A stretch of 64,000 nucleotides of DNA. Origin: Litorimonas sp046250185. GTDB taxonomy: Bacteria; Pseudomonadota; Alphaproteobacteria; Caulobacterales; Maricaulaceae. The notes below the pieces were generated by a model. The model had not been told where the DNA came from. It did no database searches and worked only from the letters and a program-made list of their open reading frames with translations. Location: assembly GCF_046250185.1 (NCBI RefSeq), contig NZ_CP176469.1; one strand, 5' to 3'. Below are positions 26,700 through 35,238 of this stretch, one piece after another. The position numbers were made by a program, and so were the translations under genes. How positions within the stretch are numbered: position 1 is the stretch's first letter; every line of letters starts with the position of its first letter.

Positions 26700-26714
26700 G
26701 AACAAATCAAGAAC
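26700..26714 (-). promoter_or_regulatory. LexA (SOS) box upstream of comM
   Basis: Minus strand reads GTTCTTGATTTGTTC, a perfect GTTC-N7-GTTC direct repeat, the LexA operator type described in alphaproteobacteria. It ends 42 bases before the comM ATG. Two further GAAC half-sites follow at 26721-26728. Together with similar boxes at 30936 and 42390 it shares T at spacer positions 1, 5 and 7. Confidence 0.75.
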
Positions 26715-26845
26715 TTTATAGAACGAACCATAAACATATATTGTTTTGCACTTGATCTATGTTAATTAGGTCGCGATAATTCCGATAGTTGAAAGCGGCG
26801 GGTCATCCCGACGTTGATTTCAACATATACAATAGGGGAATTATA

Positions 26846-27160
26846 ATGGAACAATATCTACCAATTATTATTGGACTGCTCAGCGGCGGCGGTGGCGGAA
26901 TTCTGGCTGGCAAGGCCATGAACTCTAACATGGGCACTTTGGGACGCGCGGTCACTGGCATCATCGGCGGCGGCGGATTAGCGGCTGTGTTGAACATGGT
27001 AGGCGGCGGCGACCTGAGCGGCGCTATGGACGCGGCGACTGCAACAGCTTCTGGCGCGCTTGATCCGATGACATTGCTTAAAAGCGTTGGTGGCGGTGCC
27101 GTCGGTGGCGGTATCCTGACAGCCATTCTTGGCAAAGTTATGGGCGGCAATAAAGGCTAA
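26846..27160 (+). CDS. Small Gly/Ala-rich hydrophobic protein, unknown function
   Basis: 104 residues from the ATG at 26846, with AGGGGAA 6-12 bases upstream; the longer frame from 26789 has no such site. Three hydrophobic Gly-rich segments (about 4-22, 31-55 and 78-98), each with runs such as SGGGGG, IGGGG and VGGGAVGGG, suggest short membrane hairpins packed by glycine. It is not recognised as a known family. It stands alone between divergent comM and convergent yccF and is closed by its own strong terminator, so it is a real monocistronic gene rather than a chance frame. Confidence 0.7.
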   Translation: MEQYLPIIIGLLSGGGGGILAGKAMNSNMGTLGRAVTGIIGGGGLAAVLNMVGGGDLSGAMDAATATASGALDPMTLLKSVGGGAVGGGILTAILGKVMGGNKG

Positions 27161-27185
27161 GCCTTTGCCTAAAATTGTATGACCG

Positions 27186-27214
27186 ACGCCTCCTCTTTTG
27201 AGGGGGCGTTTTTT
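27186..27214 (+). terminator. Rho-independent terminator of the Gly-rich mini-protein gene
   Basis: ACGCCTCCT - CTTTTG - AGGGGGCGT forms a 9-bp stem with one G-T pair, followed by six T on the plus strand. It lies 25 bases after the stop codon of the small Gly-rich gene. Confidence 0.9.
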
Positions 27215-27238
27215 ATGAACAGATTTTATTGACGGGTT

Positions 27239-27652
27239 TTATGGGTAGGCACGGTCCAATGTCGGAACGACCATCTTGCCCACTGGCGCGAAAGACAACT
27301 TCATCAATTTAAAGTGCGCGATACCAAAGGGTATCCCGATGATCGTCAGGCAATACCCAATACCCAAAATGATGTGCGACAAAGCGAGATACCAACCGCC
27401 CAAGACAAACCAAATGACATTTCCCAACAATCCCAATGGCCCTGTCCCAAAGTCATGTCTGCCCGTCACAATCTGGCGCGGCACCACTGTATTGCCGAAT
27501 GGCAGAAAACTATAGGCCGCAATGTTAAACGCACTTCGCGCCCACGGCAGACCAATAATACTGATCGCCATCAAGCATCCCGCCAGCAACCACATCAACG
27601 CTGTCAGCCAGCCGCCAAAGACAATCCAGATAATATTCAAAAGCAATCTCAT
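27239..27652 (-). CDS. yccF: YccF-domain inner-membrane protein
   Basis: 137 residues with two copies of the YccF domain: IIWIVFGGWLTALMWLLAGC (about 7-26) and NVIWFVLGGWYLALSHIILG (about 78-97), each followed by a GLPWA/GIPFGIAHFKLMKLS segment. Four membrane helices are predicted. Function is not established in the family. It follows the C39-like gene with a 26-base gap and may share its transcript. Confidence 0.88.
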   Translation of the reverse strand: MRLLLNIIWIVFGGWLTALMWLLAGCLMAISIIGLPWARSAFNIAAYSFLPFGNTVVPRQIVTGRHDFGTGPLGLLGNVIWFVLGGWYLALSHIILGIGYCLTIIGIPFGIAHFKLMKLSFAPVGKMVVPTLDRAYP

Positions 27653-27678
27653 GCTTTATATATAGGGTGCTGGACCGC

Positions 27679-28278
27679 CTAGTTCAAACCCACGCAGCGG
27701 ACGGCCCGGAATTTGTCTGTACTGTGGGGGAAGATGAGTGGTTTTTTGGACACGCGGAGCGGATCACGCATGCGGTAACCACGCTCTGTCTGGCTAACGA
27801 TCATCGCCCAGTGTGAACGGCCATTGGGCAGGTAAAATTGCACCAACGGATAGTCACCATTCATTAGACAGGATTGGATCGTCGTATCATCAACGCGGTC
27901 ATGATAGATAGCGCGCGCGCGACCGTCTGTCACTTTGCGGATACCGTCCCAGATCAGCCAGCCGCGCGAGGTAAAACTGTTCTCCGCCGTGAGCCGTTTA
28001 TTGAGATCCGATGGAGTTGTCTGAAACCCCAAATTAGCGAGCGCCATTGCCGTCGCCGTGACCAAACATCCATCCGTTCCCATGGTATCAGACGTGTTGC
28101 CGAGGCGCTCATTTTCCCAGCGTTTATCTTTTTGGTAATAGGCTGCGCGGTCAGGCAGGGATAGCGTTCCCTTTGGGATCGGCGTCATTTGCGGCCCGCG
28201 CGTATCAATCGCGTCAGGCGAAGACCCGCAGGCAGAGAGTGCCAAAACACTTGCAAAGATAATAGCCAACCGAAACAT
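27679..28278 (-). CDS. C39-like (papain-fold) peptidase lipoprotein
   Basis: 199 residues. The lipobox ALSAC gives a lipidated Cys17. The segment AYYQKDKRWENERLG is the usual Peptidase_C39_2 lead-in, with catalytic Cys71 in TDGCLVTATAMAL, His156 in GRSHWAMIV and Asp172 in MRDPL. This predicts an envelope-anchored cysteine peptidase or amidase; the substrate is unknown. No ABC exporter or bacteriocin-like gene is near, so it is unlikely to be a classical leader-processing C39 peptidase. Confidence 0.75.
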   Translation of the reverse strand: MFRLAIIFASVLALSACGSSPDAIDTRGPQMTPIPKGTLSLPDRAAYYQKDKRWENERLGNTSDTMGTDGCLVTATAMALANLGFQTTPSDLNKRLTAENSFTSRGWLIWDGIRKVTDGRARAIYHDRVDDTTIQSCLMNGDYPLVQFYLPNGRSHWAMIVSQTERGYRMRDPLRVSKKPLIFPHSTDKFRAVRCVGLN

Positions 28279-28353
28279 AATAGCTGACCTATCCGCGAAG
28301 GTTTAAAAGAGCGTTAGGTTGCGGCCCGATTATTTCGGATCACGATATTTTTC

Positions 28354-29580
28354 TCAGTCCACCAAAGTCTTTGGGGTTTTGTAGTAAAGCTTTAGCCCGT
28401 TCGCCGTACTCATAGAGTCTGACTGCGTGTTCAGCGTGGTGCGCAAACGGTCAAGGATCAGCGTATCAATCGTAATGATCAATCCCGTCACATAAGTCGC
28501 ATACTCTGCCGAGACGCCCTGGCTCACTAGAATGTCTTGAAGCAAGACGACTGATGCAGACGGTGTGCCGGCGGCAGCTGTGGCGAAGATCATTGACTGT
28601 AGGCCTACGACCAACATATCGCCGATTTGTACATCAATCCCAAATGCCTTCATTGAATAAAGCGACAGCAGCAGCAGACCAATCAGAGTACCGACCATAT
28701 TAATTGTCGCGCCGATCGTATAGAACGGCGTCGATTCGTCTGCGCCTGCGCCAAGTTGGTCACAGGCTTCGCGTGTGGCGGGGAGGGTCGCAATCGAACT
28801 GCTCGTTGAGAACGCCACAAGCGCTTGGGGTAAGACAGCGCGCAAAACGAAGCCGATGCCGCGCTTTTGTATGACACTTGTTACCGCCACCATGATCAAC
28901 CAAACGAGGCCCATCGCCAGCATATACGGCATTAATATCGGCACCAGATTACCGAGCGTTTCCATGCCGCCCGGACGATTCAGCGCCAAGGTGATGGAGC
29001 CAAAAACTGCCAGCGGTATCGTATATTGCAAAAACTTCCGAAACCCTTTGATGAACAAATCGGACACAGCATCCGCTTGCTCGCCTAATTTCAGGCGCTT
29101 TAGGGCTTGGCCAAAAATCACACCCGCATAAATCGAGATCATCAATTCGGACGTCAACACGCCGTATATCTTCAGCAAGAACGGCGTCTGCTTCAGCACG
29201 ACAGGATCACCACCTAGAGTCGATGGGTCTGGCAAAATGGGAAGGCCTGAAAATAACATGAAAGCGCCAATACCGCACCCAATGCCTATCAGAGAGAAGA
29301 CGACGAAAAAGCTTAAAACGCGTGTGAACTTCGCGCCAAGTCCGCCCGTGCTAATTGCGAGGGAACTCGCAATCGACATAATGATCAAGGCATACATGAG
29401 AGGCTTGAGCGGGGCGAATAACGCGTCCTTGGCTAGCCCAGCGACGGACTTCAAAATAAACGTATCGCCCATCTGGATCGGCGCGACAAGGAAGCTAAAC
29501 CCTAGAGCCCAAGCGCCGAATGCCAGCAAGGCCGCGATGATCACCAGAAGCAATAACGGTATATCGTGAATTTTAGACAT
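28354..29580 (-). CDS. Dicarboxylate/amino acid:cation symporter (DAACS family)
   Basis: 408 residues from the ATG at 29580, chosen for the GGGGAA site 7 bases upstream rather than the longer frame to 29634. Eight helices with the family's two re-entrant loops: the serine-rich hairpin VAFSTSSSIATLPATREACD (about 269-288) and the conserved GATINMVGT (about 304-312) and AAAGTPSASVVLLQDIL (about 347-363). It would import glutamate, aspartate or C4-dicarboxylates with sodium or protons. It lies downstream of the Y-family polymerase gene with a 72-base gap. Confidence 0.9.
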   Translation of the reverse strand: MSKIHDIPLLLLVIIAALLAFGAWALGFSFLVAPIQMGDTFILKSVAGLAKDALFAPLKPLMYALIIMSIASSLAISTGGLGAKFTRVLSFFVVFSLIGIGCGIGAFMLFSGLPILPDPSTLGGDPVVLKQTPFLLKIYGVLTSELMISIYAGVIFGQALKRLKLGEQADAVSDLFIKGFRKFLQYTIPLAVFGSITLALNRPGGMETLGNLVPILMPYMLAMGLVWLIMVAVTSVIQKRGIGFVLRAVLPQALVAFSTSSSIATLPATREACDQLGAGADESTPFYTIGATINMVGTLIGLLLLSLYSMKAFGIDVQIGDMLVVGLQSMIFATAAAGTPSASVVLLQDILVSQGVSAEYATYVTGLIITIDTLILDRLRTTLNTQSDSMSTANGLKLYYKTPKTLVD

Positions 29581-29652
29581 GTCGGGTTCCCCTGTTCTTT
29601 TCTCTTCCATGCGCAAAAGCGAGGCGGCTGGCAAGAGGAAGATCGCGAAGGC

Positions 29653-30912
29653 TTAGCCCACTTTCATAAAATCCTCGAAACTTGGCACGCGGCCAAAGGC
29701 GATCTTGGCCCCTGCATAGCCGCCCGGCGGTTCGTGGCGGGTGCCGAGATGCACCACCGTCCCCCCGTAGCGTCGGTTGAGGCTGTCCATAATATCGCTA
29801 ATCTTTTCATAGCCCGCCTTTTGCTCAGGCGCATCAATTTGCTCGAACAAGTCCTCACTATAATGCCCCATTTTCTTGAGGCCGTGCAGCATGACAGAGG
29901 CGCTGGTATAGCGCGTGGCGCGGGTCTTTTGTCGGCAGATTGCAAAGCCCTCTCGCAACGCGCGTAGCAGAGTAAAATCATCGCGGGCAGGCGGGAATTG
30001 CACTTCATGGCTCACACGTTGCTTGCGCTCATCTTTGATCGAGACTGTCAGCCGTGTGGCCATAAACTCGTCATAACGCAGTCGCCGCGCCGCCTTTGCC
30101 CCCAATAGCACGAGGCAGTCCAACGCTTTATCGGGCTGTCGCCACGGGCCAGACAATACGCGACCATGTCCGAACATCGCCCGCTTGGTCGGCGGCTTTT
30201 CTGTGACATAACCGTGGAGCTGCGACCACATGCGCTCGCCTTCAACATTGTGCCAGATCGCGCGCGCTTGCTTGGGTGCAATCCGCCACAGATCTTCCAT
30301 TCTGAAAATGCCTGCGCGGTTCAGACGATATTCCACTCCACTCGCAATGCCCGGCACATCACGCAATGGCACGTCCAATAGACGCCCTGGCAAGTCATTC
30401 GGATGCAGCACGATCAGCCCGCGCGGCTTCTGCATTTCTGCGGCGATCTTTGCGAGGAGTTGGTTAGACGATAGCCCGATTGACGGTGTCACTATCGGCC
30501 CAACGGCACGGGCCAGGCCGTCCCGCATATCCTCGGCCAGCCGCACCGCCTCCTCCGTCGAGAGGCGCGGCATTTTACACTCGACCTCATCAATCGACCA
30601 AACTTTGATTACAGGGGCAAAGCGGTTGACCTCTTTGATAATGTCGTGATGGACTTTGACATAGACATCATGACGGGCGGGAATGAAAACCATATCAGGG
30701 CAAACCTCGCGTGCTTCCACCTGCTTCATGCCGCGCTTAATTCCCATCGCTTTCGCCTGATAGCAGCAGGCAATCAGCGAGGAGTGATTGGATGGCAGCG
30801 GGATAATCCCCACCGCTTTATCATGCAGCGCAGGGTTTAGCTGCTTCTCCACATGCGCGAAAAAAGCATCGAAATCGATGTAAAGCGTGGTGAGGTAATC
30901 AGGGCGGCGCAT
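29653..30912 (-). CDS. Y-family (translesion) DNA polymerase
   Basis: 419 residues. The catalytic residues are intact: Asp13 in LYIDFDAFFAHVE and Asp108-Glu109 in WSIDEVE; the little-finger region is present. It lacks the zinc site of some UmuC proteins, and unlike ImuB it keeps the acidic triad, so an active error-prone polymerase is expected. At the place where Y-family enzymes often carry the clamp-binding QL[S/D]LF it has SEDLF (352-356), a degenerate version. No imuA or dnaE2 is adjacent. A perfect LexA box sits 24 bases before the start, so SOS induction is very likely. Confidence 0.88.
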   Translation of the reverse strand: MRRPDYLTTLYIDFDAFFAHVEKQLNPALHDKAVGIIPLPSNHSSLIACCYQAKAMGIKRGMKQVEAREVCPDMVFIPARHDVYVKVHHDIIKEVNRFAPVIKVWSIDEVECKMPRLSTEEAVRLAEDMRDGLARAVGPIVTPSIGLSSNQLLAKIAAEMQKPRGLIVLHPNDLPGRLLDVPLRDVPGIASGVEYRLNRAGIFRMEDLWRIAPKQARAIWHNVEGERMWSQLHGYVTEKPPTKRAMFGHGRVLSGPWRQPDKALDCLVLLGAKAARRLRYDEFMATRLTVSIKDERKQRVSHEVQFPPARDDFTLLRALREGFAICRQKTRATRYTSASVMLHGLKKMGHYSEDLFEQIDAPEQKAGYEKISDIMDSLNRRYGGTVVHLGTRHEPPGGYAGAKIAFGRVPSFEDFMKVG

Positions 30913-30935
30913 GTTTTGTCTCCAATTCGGAAACG

Positions 30936-30950
30936 GAACATATATAGAAC
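30936..30950 (-). promoter_or_regulatory. LexA (SOS) box upstream of the Y-family polymerase
   Basis: Minus strand reads GTTCTATATATGTTC, a perfect GTTC-N7-GTTC repeat with an all-A/T spacer, ending 24 bases before the polymerase ATG. A separate perfect 10-bp palindrome (GAGTCGACTC, 30959-30968) lies just upstream; its role is unclear. Confidence 0.85.
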
Positions 30951-31003
30951 ATTTATGAGAGTCGACTCACAAATAGGATTTTATTCACAACATGTTTAAG
31001 GCT

Positions 31004-31831
31004 CTATTTCAGACGCGCTGCATGCCACGCCACATGATCCGCCATGAAAGTCGAGATGAAATAATAGCTGTGGTCATACCCGGCCCGACGATTAACGATC
31101 AGCTCAATGCCAGTGCCTGCGCAAGCCTCTTCCAGCAGTTCTGGTTTTAATTGCTCTGTCAGGAAATTATCGTCCAGCCCTTGCTCAATCAGGAGAGCCT
31201 CGGGGCGGGCGCCAGATTTAATTAATTCACACGCATCATAGTCTGCCCAAGCCGTACGATCCTCGCCTAAATATCCTAACAGCGCCTTATGCCCCCACGG
31301 ACAATTCATCGGACTGACGATGGGCGAGAATGCGGAGATCGACCTAAATATTTGCGGATTGCGCAGGCCAATCGTCAGCGCGCCGTGCCCGCCCATAGAA
31401 TGTCCTGTAATCCCTTGGCGAGACATATCAGCCTGTGAAAATTCGGATTTAATTAATTGCGGCAGTTCGTCCTCGATATAGGTTTTCATTTGGAAATGCT
31501 CTGCCCAAGGCGCTTTGGTCGCATCGACATAAAACCCCGCGCCCTGGCCCATATCGTAGTCTTCGTCATTCGCGACATCATCGCCGCGCGGCGATGTATC
31601 AGGCGCAATCAAAATGATGCCATGTTCCGCACAAGCCGCCCGAAACTCCCCCTTCTCCGTCACATTCGCATGCGTACAAGTCAGGCCAGAGAGAAACCAG
31701 AGAACAGGAAACGGCCCCTCGCCCTCGGGGACAAACACAGAAAACGTCATCTCTGTTTTGGTGGCGCTGGAAGCATGGCTGTAAACGCCTTGCACCCCGC
31801 CATGGGATTTATTTTTGGAGATGGTTTTCAT
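31004..31831 (-). CDS. fghA: S-formylglutathione hydrolase
   Basis: 275 residues, an alpha/beta-hydrolase of the esterase D type. The nucleophile Ser is in GITGHSMGGHGALTIGLRNP (about 143-162), and VLWFLSGLTCTHANVTEKGE (about 43-62) is a family signature. It hydrolyses S-formylglutathione to formate and glutathione, the second step of glutathione-dependent formaldehyde removal. Its start overlaps the stop of the dehydrogenase gene upstream, so the two are translationally coupled. Confidence 0.95.
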   Translation of the reverse strand: MKTISKNKSHGGVQGVYSHASSATKTEMTFSVFVPEGEGPFPVLWFLSGLTCTHANVTEKGEFRAACAEHGIILIAPDTSPRGDDVANDEDYDMGQGAGFYVDATKAPWAEHFQMKTYIEDELPQLIKSEFSQADMSRQGITGHSMGGHGALTIGLRNPQIFRSISAFSPIVSPMNCPWGHKALLGYLGEDRTAWADYDACELIKSGARPEALLIEQGLDDNFLTEQLKPELLEEACAGTGIELIVNRRAGYDHSYYFISTFMADHVAWHAARLK

Positions 31832-32940
31832 TAAAACACCACCACAGACCGTATGCTCTTTCCCGCATGCATCAAATCAAATCCCTTATTGATTTCGTCG
31901 AGCGTCAACACATGCGTGATCATCGGGTCGATTTGGATTTTGCCATTCATATACCAGTCGACGATTTTGGGGACGTCTGTACGGCCTTTGGCACCGCCGA
32001 AAGCTGTGCCTTTCCAGACGCGGCCTGTGACAAGTTGGAAGGGGCGGGTGGCGATTTCTTTGCCCGCTTCGGCCACGCCGATCACGACGGATACGCCCCA
32101 GCCGCGGTGGCAGGCTTCGAGCGCTTGGCGCATGACGATCGTATTGCCTGTGCAGTCAAAGGTATAATCCGCACCGCCATCGGTTAGCGCCACTAAATGC
32201 TCCACAATGTCGCCGTCAATTTCGTTGGGATTGACGAAATGCGTCATCCCGAATTTCTCGCCCCACGCCTTCTTATCATTATTTATGTCAACACCGATAA
32301 TTGTGTTCGCGCCGACCATTTGCGCGGCCTGCAAGACGTTCAGCCCGATCCCGCCAAGGCCAAAGACAATCACATTATCGCCCGCTTGCACCTTCGCCGT
32401 ATTGATCACGGCTCCCACCCCTGTCGTCACGCCGCAGCCAATATAGCAGCTCTTATCAAAGGGTGCGTCTTCACGGATTTTCGCCACAGCAATTTCTGGC
32501 AGCACGGTAAAATTAGAAAACGTCGAGCAGCCCATATAGTGATAAATCGTCTGACCCTTATAGCTAAAACGGCTCGTCCCATCTGGCATCAGGCCTTTGC
32601 CTTGGGTCGCGCGGATCGCGGTGCAGAGGTTCGTCTTCCCGGACAGGCAGGATTTACACTGTCTACATTCGGGCGTGTAGAGCGGGATGACATGGTCGCC
32701 AGGCTTCACAGACGTAACACCCTTACCCACCTCGCGCACAATGCCCGCACCTTCATGGCCAAGGATGCTCGGAAAAAGCCCCTCACTGTCTAGCCCGTCC
32801 AGCGTATAGGCATCCGTATGGCAAATCCCCGTTGCCATAATCTCGATCAAGACTTCGCCGTCCTTCGGGCCGTCTAGGTCAAGTTCAACAATTTCGAGTG
32901 GTTTTTTGGCTTCAAAAGCAATAGCGGCACGTGTTTTCAT
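31831..32940 (-). CDS. frmA: S-(hydroxymethyl)glutathione dehydrogenase (class III alcohol dehydrogenase)
   Basis: 369 residues, class III ADH length. It shows the catalytic-zinc motif GHEGAGIV (about 62-69), the structural-zinc Cys cluster in PECRQCKSCLSGKTNLC (about 90-106) and the NAD loop VFGLGGIGLNVLQAA (about 190-204). It oxidises S-hydroxymethylglutathione, formed from formaldehyde, and can also reduce S-nitrosoglutathione. It forms an operon with fghA; no frmR-type repressor is visible beside it. Confidence 0.96.
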   Translation of the reverse strand: MKTRAAIAFEAKKPLEIVELDLDGPKDGEVLIEIMATGICHTDAYTLDGLDSEGLFPSILGHEGAGIVREVGKGVTSVKPGDHVIPLYTPECRQCKSCLSGKTNLCTAIRATQGKGLMPDGTSRFSYKGQTIYHYMGCSTFSNFTVLPEIAVAKIREDAPFDKSCYIGCGVTTGVGAVINTAKVQAGDNVIVFGLGGIGLNVLQAAQMVGANTIIGVDINNDKKAWGEKFGMTHFVNPNEIDGDIVEHLVALTDGGADYTFDCTGNTIVMRQALEACHRGWGVSVVIGVAEAGKEIATRPFQLVTGRVWKGTAFGGAKGRTDVPKIVDWYMNGKIQIDPMITHVLTLDEINKGFDLMHAGKSIRSVVVF

Positions 32941-32949
32941 GGAAGTCTC

Positions 32950-33711
32950 CTAGAACATCAAAGTCAGCCAGCGATAGGCCAAACGAATTGCGACGAGCAG
33001 GATTAACACGCCCGTCAGCCGTTTCAATGCTCTATCAGAAATTTTAAAGACTCCCATATGATTGCCAATGAACCCGCCAATCAGAACGGCAGGGATGACA
33101 GGCCAATAAGCGAAAGCGTCAGGGATGCGCGATAGGTCAGACAGCTTGGCCATCTGCCCCCCTATGCCCGATATGGAATTAACAAGGATAAACAAGCTGC
33201 AGGTTGCTGCGATCGTTTTGGCTTTGCCCCAATGCAGGAAGTGCAATATCGGGGCGAGGAATATCCCGCCGCCAATTCCGACTAAGCCAGAGAAGAACCC
33301 AATCCCGCCGCCTATAGCTGCATTAAGCCACAGGTTTTGTGGCCGCATAACGTCACTATCGGCTAGCCGTTTTTGTGCGATCAGGCGGACCCCAGCTATG
33401 AAGAGTGCGAGGCAGAGCAAGCCTATGAATACTGCTTCTGATATTTGAAGACGGCCGCCAATCCATGCGGCGGGAACAGATAAAATAATCAAAGGCCAAA
33501 TTCGAGTCCAAGGCACAATTCGCTCACGCCCATAGCGAATGACGTTTCCGCTCACGACTAGGATATTACACGTCAAAGCGATGATCGGCACAATCTGGTA
33601 ATCCGTACCAGCCACTATCAGCAAGGCTGTATATGTCGAGCCCCCGCCAAAGCCGACACTGGCATAAAGCGCTGCCGTGACAAAAAACATGCCCGCCAGA
33701 ATTAGTTTCAT
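32950..33711 (-). CDS. TSUP-family permease (TauE/SafE)
   Basis: 253 residues with about eight hydrophobic segments. The motifs SVGFGGGSTYTALLIVAG (about 18-35) and GFFSGLVGIGGGIFLAPILH (about 137-156) are the two-fold repeated GxGGG signatures of TSUP carriers, which export sulfite, sulfonates or related anions. The start overlaps the moeA stop (ATGA), so it is co-translated with moeA; link to molybdenum cofactor or sulfur metabolism is only suggested by position. Confidence 0.87.
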   Translation of the reverse strand: MKLILAGMFFVTAALYASVGFGGGSTYTALLIVAGTDYQIVPIIALTCNILVVSGNVIRYGRERIVPWTRIWPLIILSVPAAWIGGRLQISEAVFIGLLCLALFIAGVRLIAQKRLADSDVMRPQNLWLNAAIGGGIGFFSGLVGIGGGIFLAPILHFLHWGKAKTIAATCSLFILVNSISGIGGQMAKLSDLSRIPDAFAYWPVIPAVLIGGFIGNHMGVFKISDRALKRLTGVLILLVAIRLAYRWLTLMF

Positions 33712-34919
33712 TGCGACGTGGGCTCAAAAATATCTGGGCCCGTGCCGAGCATGGTGACATTGACCGTATCACCAATATTCCACGGGCCAGAATTCGCCTG
33801 TAAGTGGATCAAGGCATTGGCCTCGGCCAGAGGTGTTATCAGCGAGCTGTCCGTGCGGGAAAAAGGCTGCGCGTTGACCTGCCCTTTATCATCAACAAAC
33901 ACGCGCGCCCGCTGGAAATGATCGCGCGGGCCATTGGCGCGGATCGGCTCTGACGTCGGTAAATCCATTGTAACGTGCGCGTCCGTCAGGCCCAAAAGCG
34001 GGCGCAAAAATATGTGTGCGCAAACATAGGCACTGGCAGGATTACCGGGCAAACCGAGAACACGCTGCTCCCCCCGTTGTGCAAACCAGGTCGGCTTGCC
34101 AGGGCGGACGGCGACTTTCTCAAAATGGGGGGTGAAACCAGCGGCGTGAAAACTGCTGCGCATATGGTCGTGATCACCGACAGACGCGCCGCCGATTGGC
34201 ACGATAATGTCCGCCGCATTCGCAGCCTCTATCCTATCGCGAATGTCGGTTGGATCATCTGCCGCAATCCCAAGGTCAATCACGCGGCAGCCCCAGCTTT
34301 TAAACAGCGCGCCAAGGCCCGCTTGATTAGAACTAATTATTTGACCTTGTTTTAATGAACTACCTGGCGGGCGAAGCTCGTCACCATTGGCCAGCAGAGC
34401 AATGGTCATCGGCGTATAGATTGAGAGGGTCGCGTGATTAGCGGCAGCAGCCAACGCGACCTTGCCAGGTGACAATATTTCACCTCGGCGGATCAACACA
34501 TCGCCCTCTACAAAATCGATACCTGCACGGCGAATATTGCGCGCCACTGGCTGTTCGTCCGTTACCTTTATTGTGTCGCCCTGCCGCGAGACATCCTCTT
34601 GGATAATAACATGATTCGCGCCTTCTGGAATGACTGAACCTGTGAACAGGCGCACCGCTTGACCCGCTTTGATTATGCCATTGAAGGGAGCGCCTGCTGG
34701 GGCCTCCCCAATAACGGTCAAATCGCAGCCCAATGACATGTCCGAAAACCGCACCGCATATCCATCCATCGCGGAGGCCGAAAAGGGAGGCTGCGTAAGT
34801 TTAGCGTTCACATCCGCAGCACATGTTTTGCCCAAAGCATCGACCAGCGCCACATCCATCACGCGCGGCATGGCGCGATGCTCCACAATCGTCTTGAGGG
34901 CGTCTGATAAGCTAATCAT
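33708..34919 (-). CDS. moeA: Molybdopterin molybdenumtransferase MoeA
   Basis: 403 residues. Conserved blocks: PPFSASAMDGYAVR (about 43-56), RLFTGSVIPEGANHVIIQED (about 90-109), PIGGASVGDHDH (about 240-251) and GLPGNPASAYVCAHIFLRP (about 293-311). It inserts molybdate into adenylylated molybdopterin, completing the cofactor. It is divergent from moaD-moaE-moaB-moaC, sharing a 73-base control region in which no Moco riboswitch-like structure is apparent. Confidence 0.95.
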   Translation of the reverse strand: MISLSDALKTIVEHRAMPRVMDVALVDALGKTCAADVNAKLTQPPFSASAMDGYAVRFSDMSLGCDLTVIGEAPAGAPFNGIIKAGQAVRLFTGSVIPEGANHVIIQEDVSRQGDTIKVTDEQPVARNIRRAGIDFVEGDVLIRRGEILSPGKVALAAAANHATLSIYTPMTIALLANGDELRPPGSSLKQGQIISSNQAGLGALFKSWGCRVIDLGIAADDPTDIRDRIEAANAADIIVPIGGASVGDHDHMRSSFHAAGFTPHFEKVAVRPGKPTWFAQRGEQRVLGLPGNPASAYVCAHIFLRPLLGLTDAHVTMDLPTSEPIRANGPRDHFQRARVFVDDKGQVNAQPFSRTDSSLITPLAEANALIHLQANSGPWNIGDTVNVTMLGTGPDIFEPTSQ

Positions 34920-34992
34920 GTTTGCGCCATAACACTCACGAATGACGGGTTCACCTTATTTCTTTTTGCCACATTCTCTTTTATAGGGAGGT

Positions 34993-35238
34993 ATGATGTC
35001 TCTTTTATATTTTGGTCGCTTCTCTGATATTGGCAACTCTGGCCTTGCAGATGTGCCAGATAGCGTCACGGATACAGACAGCCTGACGGCTTGGCTTTGC
35101 GCGGAGTATGATGGCTTTGAGAGTGAAATGCTGCGAGCGGGGGCGCGGATTGCCGTCAACAAAACTGTGATCACCGAGAATACACCTCTCATCCAAGGCG
35201 ACGAGATCGCCTTTATGTCGGCGCTCAGCGGTGGGTGA
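34993..35238 (+). CDS. moaD: Molybdopterin synthase small subunit MoaD
   Basis: 81 residues, ubiquitin-like fold, ending in the required Gly-Gly (FMSALSGG), which is thiocarboxylated to carry sulfur. The site AGGGAGG ends 1 base before the ATG at 34993, so the second ATG at 34996 may be the real start. It overlaps moaE by a few bases. Confidence 0.93.
   Translation: MMSLLYFGRFSDIGNSGLADVPDSVTDTDSLTAWLCAEYDGFESEMLRAGARIAVNKTVITENTPLIQGDEIAFMSALSGG

Noticed and set aside
30959..30968. Perfect 10-bp palindrome GAGTCGACTC
   Set aside because: Short, no repeat elsewhere noticed and no clear promoter elements; kept only as a remark with the LexA box.
32197..32793. 198-residue plus-strand frame
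   Set aside because: Antisense shadow of frmA, whose strand has all class III ADH motifs.
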